The notes under the pieces: generated by a model
The model's input: only the letters and a program-made list of their open reading frames with translations
What the model was told of the DNA's origin: nothing
The model's database searches: none
DNA from: Pseudomonadota bacterium
GTDB taxonomy: Bacteria > Pseudomonadota > Alphaproteobacteria > Rhizobiales > Beijerinckiaceae
Direction of reading: 5' to 3'
DNA length: 14,374 nt
Assembly: GCA_028876585.1 (NCBI GenBank)
Contig: JAGWRL010000188.1
Location: 1 to 14,374 of the forward strand
Translations under genes and position numbers: made by a program
Shown here: one piece after another, positions 13,827 through 14,374 of the stretch
Layout of the letters: each line of letters begins with the position of its first letter
How positions within the stretch are numbered: position 1 is the stretch's first letter

Positions 13827-14374
13827 ATGGCCACGATGTCAAGACAGGAATACGTCAGTCTCTTCGGACCGACGGTTGGGGACAAGATCCGGCTTGGAGA
13901 TACTGACCTCTTCATCGAGATCGAGAAAGACCTCCGAGTATACGGCGACGAGTCGCTGTGCGGCGGCGGCAAGACCTTGCGCGACGGCATGGGTCTGGAT
14001 AACCGCATCACCAGCTCCGGCGGCGCGCTCGATCTGGCGATCACCAATGTGACGATCGTCGACGCCAAGCTCGGCGTCATCAAGGCCGACGTCGGCATCA
14101 AGGACGGCCGGATCGCCGGCGTCGGCAAGTGCGGCAACCCGAATACGATGGACGGCGTCACGCCCGGCCTCGTCGTCGGCGGCGCCACCGACGTCATCTC
14201 CGGCGAACAGCTCATCCTCACCGCCGGCGGCATCGACTCGCACATCCATAACATCTGCCCGCAGCAGGTCGAGCACGGCCTCTCCAACGGCATCACCACG
14301 TTCTTCGGCGGCGGCCTCGGCCCGACCGACGGCACCAACGGCACGACGATCACCTCCGGCCCGGCGAACATCGA
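13827..14374 (+). CDS. ureC: Urease alpha (catalytic) subunit, 3'-truncated by the window edge
   Basis: The first 182 residues of about 570 are present; the frame is open to the window end. The protein carries the dinuclear metal centre of urease. Visible family motifs are [97 protein letters not shown] and [17 protein letters not shown]. His139 and His141 correspond to the first two metal ligands. Unusual residues compared with textbook enzymes are Ser138 for Thr, Asn142 after HIH where Phe or Trp is common, and ITSGPANI where TPGPW-I is usual. The carbamylated Lys and catalytic His lie outside. The ATG at 13827 has AAGG 9 nt upstream; a second ATG at 13836 is less likely. The first 40 or so codons use more A/T third positions than neighbouring genes. 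Confidence 0.95.
   Translation, partial: MATMSRQEYVSLFGPTVGDKIRLGDTDLFIEIEKDLRVYGDESLCGGGKTLRDGMGLDNRITSSGGALDLAITNVTIVDAKLGVIKADVGIKDGRIAGVGKCGNPNTMDGVTPGLVVGGATDVISGEQLILTAGGIDSHIHNICPQQVEHGLSNGITTFFGGGLGPTDGTNGTTITSGPANI

Overview
This window reads as chromosomal DNA from a high-GC alphaproteobacterium, probably of the order Hyphomicrobiales (Rhizobiales), possibly near the Beijerinckiaceae/Methylocystaceae. The placement is an inference. It rests on the protein styles of SdhA, PurH, the AapJ-type binding protein, the DUF1127 and Cys-rich small proteins and the urease, and on alphaproteobacterial-type intergenic palindromes. No rRNA, tRNA, CRISPR array, IS element or prophage was seen.

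Layout, left to right. (1) The 3' two-thirds of sdhA (2-1270), followed by a 408-bp gap with two REP-like palindromes. (2) A transglutaminase-like gene (1679-2488) that meets, tail to tail with a 1-bp gap, a gene for an exported protein of unknown function (2490-3911, minus). (3) Divergent from that, with a good sigma70-type promoter, an amino-acid ABC-transporter binding protein without its permease (4016-5026) and a likely terminator. (4) A small unknown protein translationally coupled (GTGA overlap) to a short-chain dehydrogenase (5220-6250). (5) On the minus strand, a DUF1127 protein and a class I photolyase 2 nt apart (7919 down to 6205), whose 3' end overlaps the dehydrogenase by 46 bp. 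A GcvA-like LysR regulator diverges from them (8040-8957). (6) A class III nucleotidyl cyclase (9145-9972) that looks like the front end of a much longer cyclase-ATPase gene. One zinc-ribbon cysteine is lost, and a decayed, frameshifted ATPase remnant follows. (7) A small Cys-containing exported protein (minus) divergent from purH (10609-12183). (8) An 850-bp non-coding stretch with palindromes, a 14-nt direct repeat and a strong promoter. It leads into ureA, ureB and the first 182 codons of ureC, which runs off the window.

How the genes work together. Most are housekeeping and independent: TCA cycle/respiration (sdhA), purine synthesis (purH) and DNA repair (phr). The one clear pathway operon is ureABC, urea to ammonia, with its own promoter and no ureD in front. 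Its UreC N-terminus and long UreB C-terminus resemble a divergent second type of bacterial urease more than the textbook Klebsiella type. I found no clearly new system. The most unusual items are the decaying cyclase-ATPase, the divergent urease with its structured leader and intergenic hairpin, and the transglutaminase with Ser in place of the usual catalytic His.
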